Assembly (NCBI GenBank): GCA_947497495.1
Contig: CANMGT010000001.1
Coordinates: forward strand, 744,001-808,000
DNA length: 64,000 nucleotides
Reading direction: 5' to 3'
Source: an uncultured Lentibacter sp.
Lineage (GTDB): Bacteria > Pseudomonadota > Alphaproteobacteria > Rhodobacterales > Rhodobacteraceae
Shown here: piece after piece, positions 63,962-64,000 of the stretch
How the letters are laid out: each line of letters opens with the position of its first letter
Position numbering within the stretch: position 1 is the stretch's first letter
The notes under the pieces: generated by a model
Told to the model about the DNA's origin: nothing
The model's database searches: none
What the model saw: only the letters and a program-made list of their open reading frames with translations
Position numbers and translations under genes: made by a program

Positions 63962-64000
63962 ATGGGTAAACGCGACGATCTTATCGCTCAGTATGCTGAC
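63962..64000 (+). CDS. Start of a gene, possibly DUF2853 family (partial)
   Basis: ATG 63962 opens MGKRDDLIAQYAD, cut by the window end. GGGAG lies upstream at loose spacing. The opening resembles DUF2853 proteins, small cytoplasmic proteins of unknown function. Only 13 residues are visible, so the family call is weak. The 126 bases before it hold a small CAGAC/GTCTG hairpin and no gene. Confidence 0.45.
   Translation, partial: MGKRDDLIAQYAD

Overview
The window looks like a chromosomal segment of an alphaproteobacterium of the Rhodobacterales (Roseobacter/Rhodobacter group), centred on the replication origin. The diagnostic blocks are: a divergent regB / senC-regA redox-signalling locus; hrcA-grpE next to rph-rdgB-hemW; parB-parA-rsmG-mnmG-mnmE-rho; maf-aroE-coaE-dnaQ facing secB-fxsA; and a divL-like-tsaE-amgK-murU-addB-addA-trxA run. 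The sequence is moderately G+C rich and densely packed, with many 4-base ATGA start/stop overlaps. I saw no tRNA, rRNA, CRISPR array, prophage or intact insertion sequence.

Layout. 1-11.3 kb: glutamate synthase (gltD, a small GFA-type protein, gltB), mtgA, a FzlA-like GST protein, queG and a hydantoinase-like protein. 11.3-22.6 kb: grpE-hrcA, then rph-rdgB-hemW-ybaN-like convergent with the parB-parA-rsmG-mnmG-mnmE-rho series. Two perfect parS palindromes lie inside the first codons of rsmG and mnmG. 22.6-23.2 kb: a gene-free AT-rich stretch with nine DnaA-box-like nonamers and a CtrA-type box, read here as oriC. 23.2-29.3 kb: maf-aroE-coaE-dnaQ, secB and fxsA, then timA-mltA-smr.

29.3-35 kb: one minus-strand operon, kdsD-kdsB-kdsA-rfbC-rfbB-rfbD-rfbA. 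The Kdo genes are intact, but rfbC, rfbB and rfbD each carry a separate lesion, so dTDP-rhamnose synthesis from this locus appears lost. 35-42 kb is the accessory part: an MFS transporter, a broken AT-richer gene of unknown family, purU, a TPP enzyme and a sulfatase. 42-45.5 kb: hslV-hslU, a capsule-type glycosyltransferase-like protein and trxA. 45.6-55.6 kb: addAB recombination genes, cell-wall recycling genes (amgK, murU), tsaE and a DivL-like PAS protein. 55.7-64 kb: regB/senC-regA, a GT61-like protein, an L,D-transpeptidase, ahcY with a structured leader, an extensin-like protein and the start of a possible DUF2853 gene.

Signals beyond gene content: (1) the putative origin, with a perfect DnaA box overlapping the maf start codon; (2) three TTAA-N7-TTAA CtrA-type boxes, at the origin, before mnmE...parAB and before the DivL-like gene, which could tie CtrA signalling to replication, partition and its own regulator; (3) a two-copy 54-base element with four TGCA-containing half-sites about one helical turn apart, after gltD and upstream of the MFS gene; (4) a possible H-type pseudoknot covering the ahcY ribosome binding site; (5) a rho-independent terminator inside the extensin-like reading frame. 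All rest on reading the sequence by eye; no search or folding program was run.
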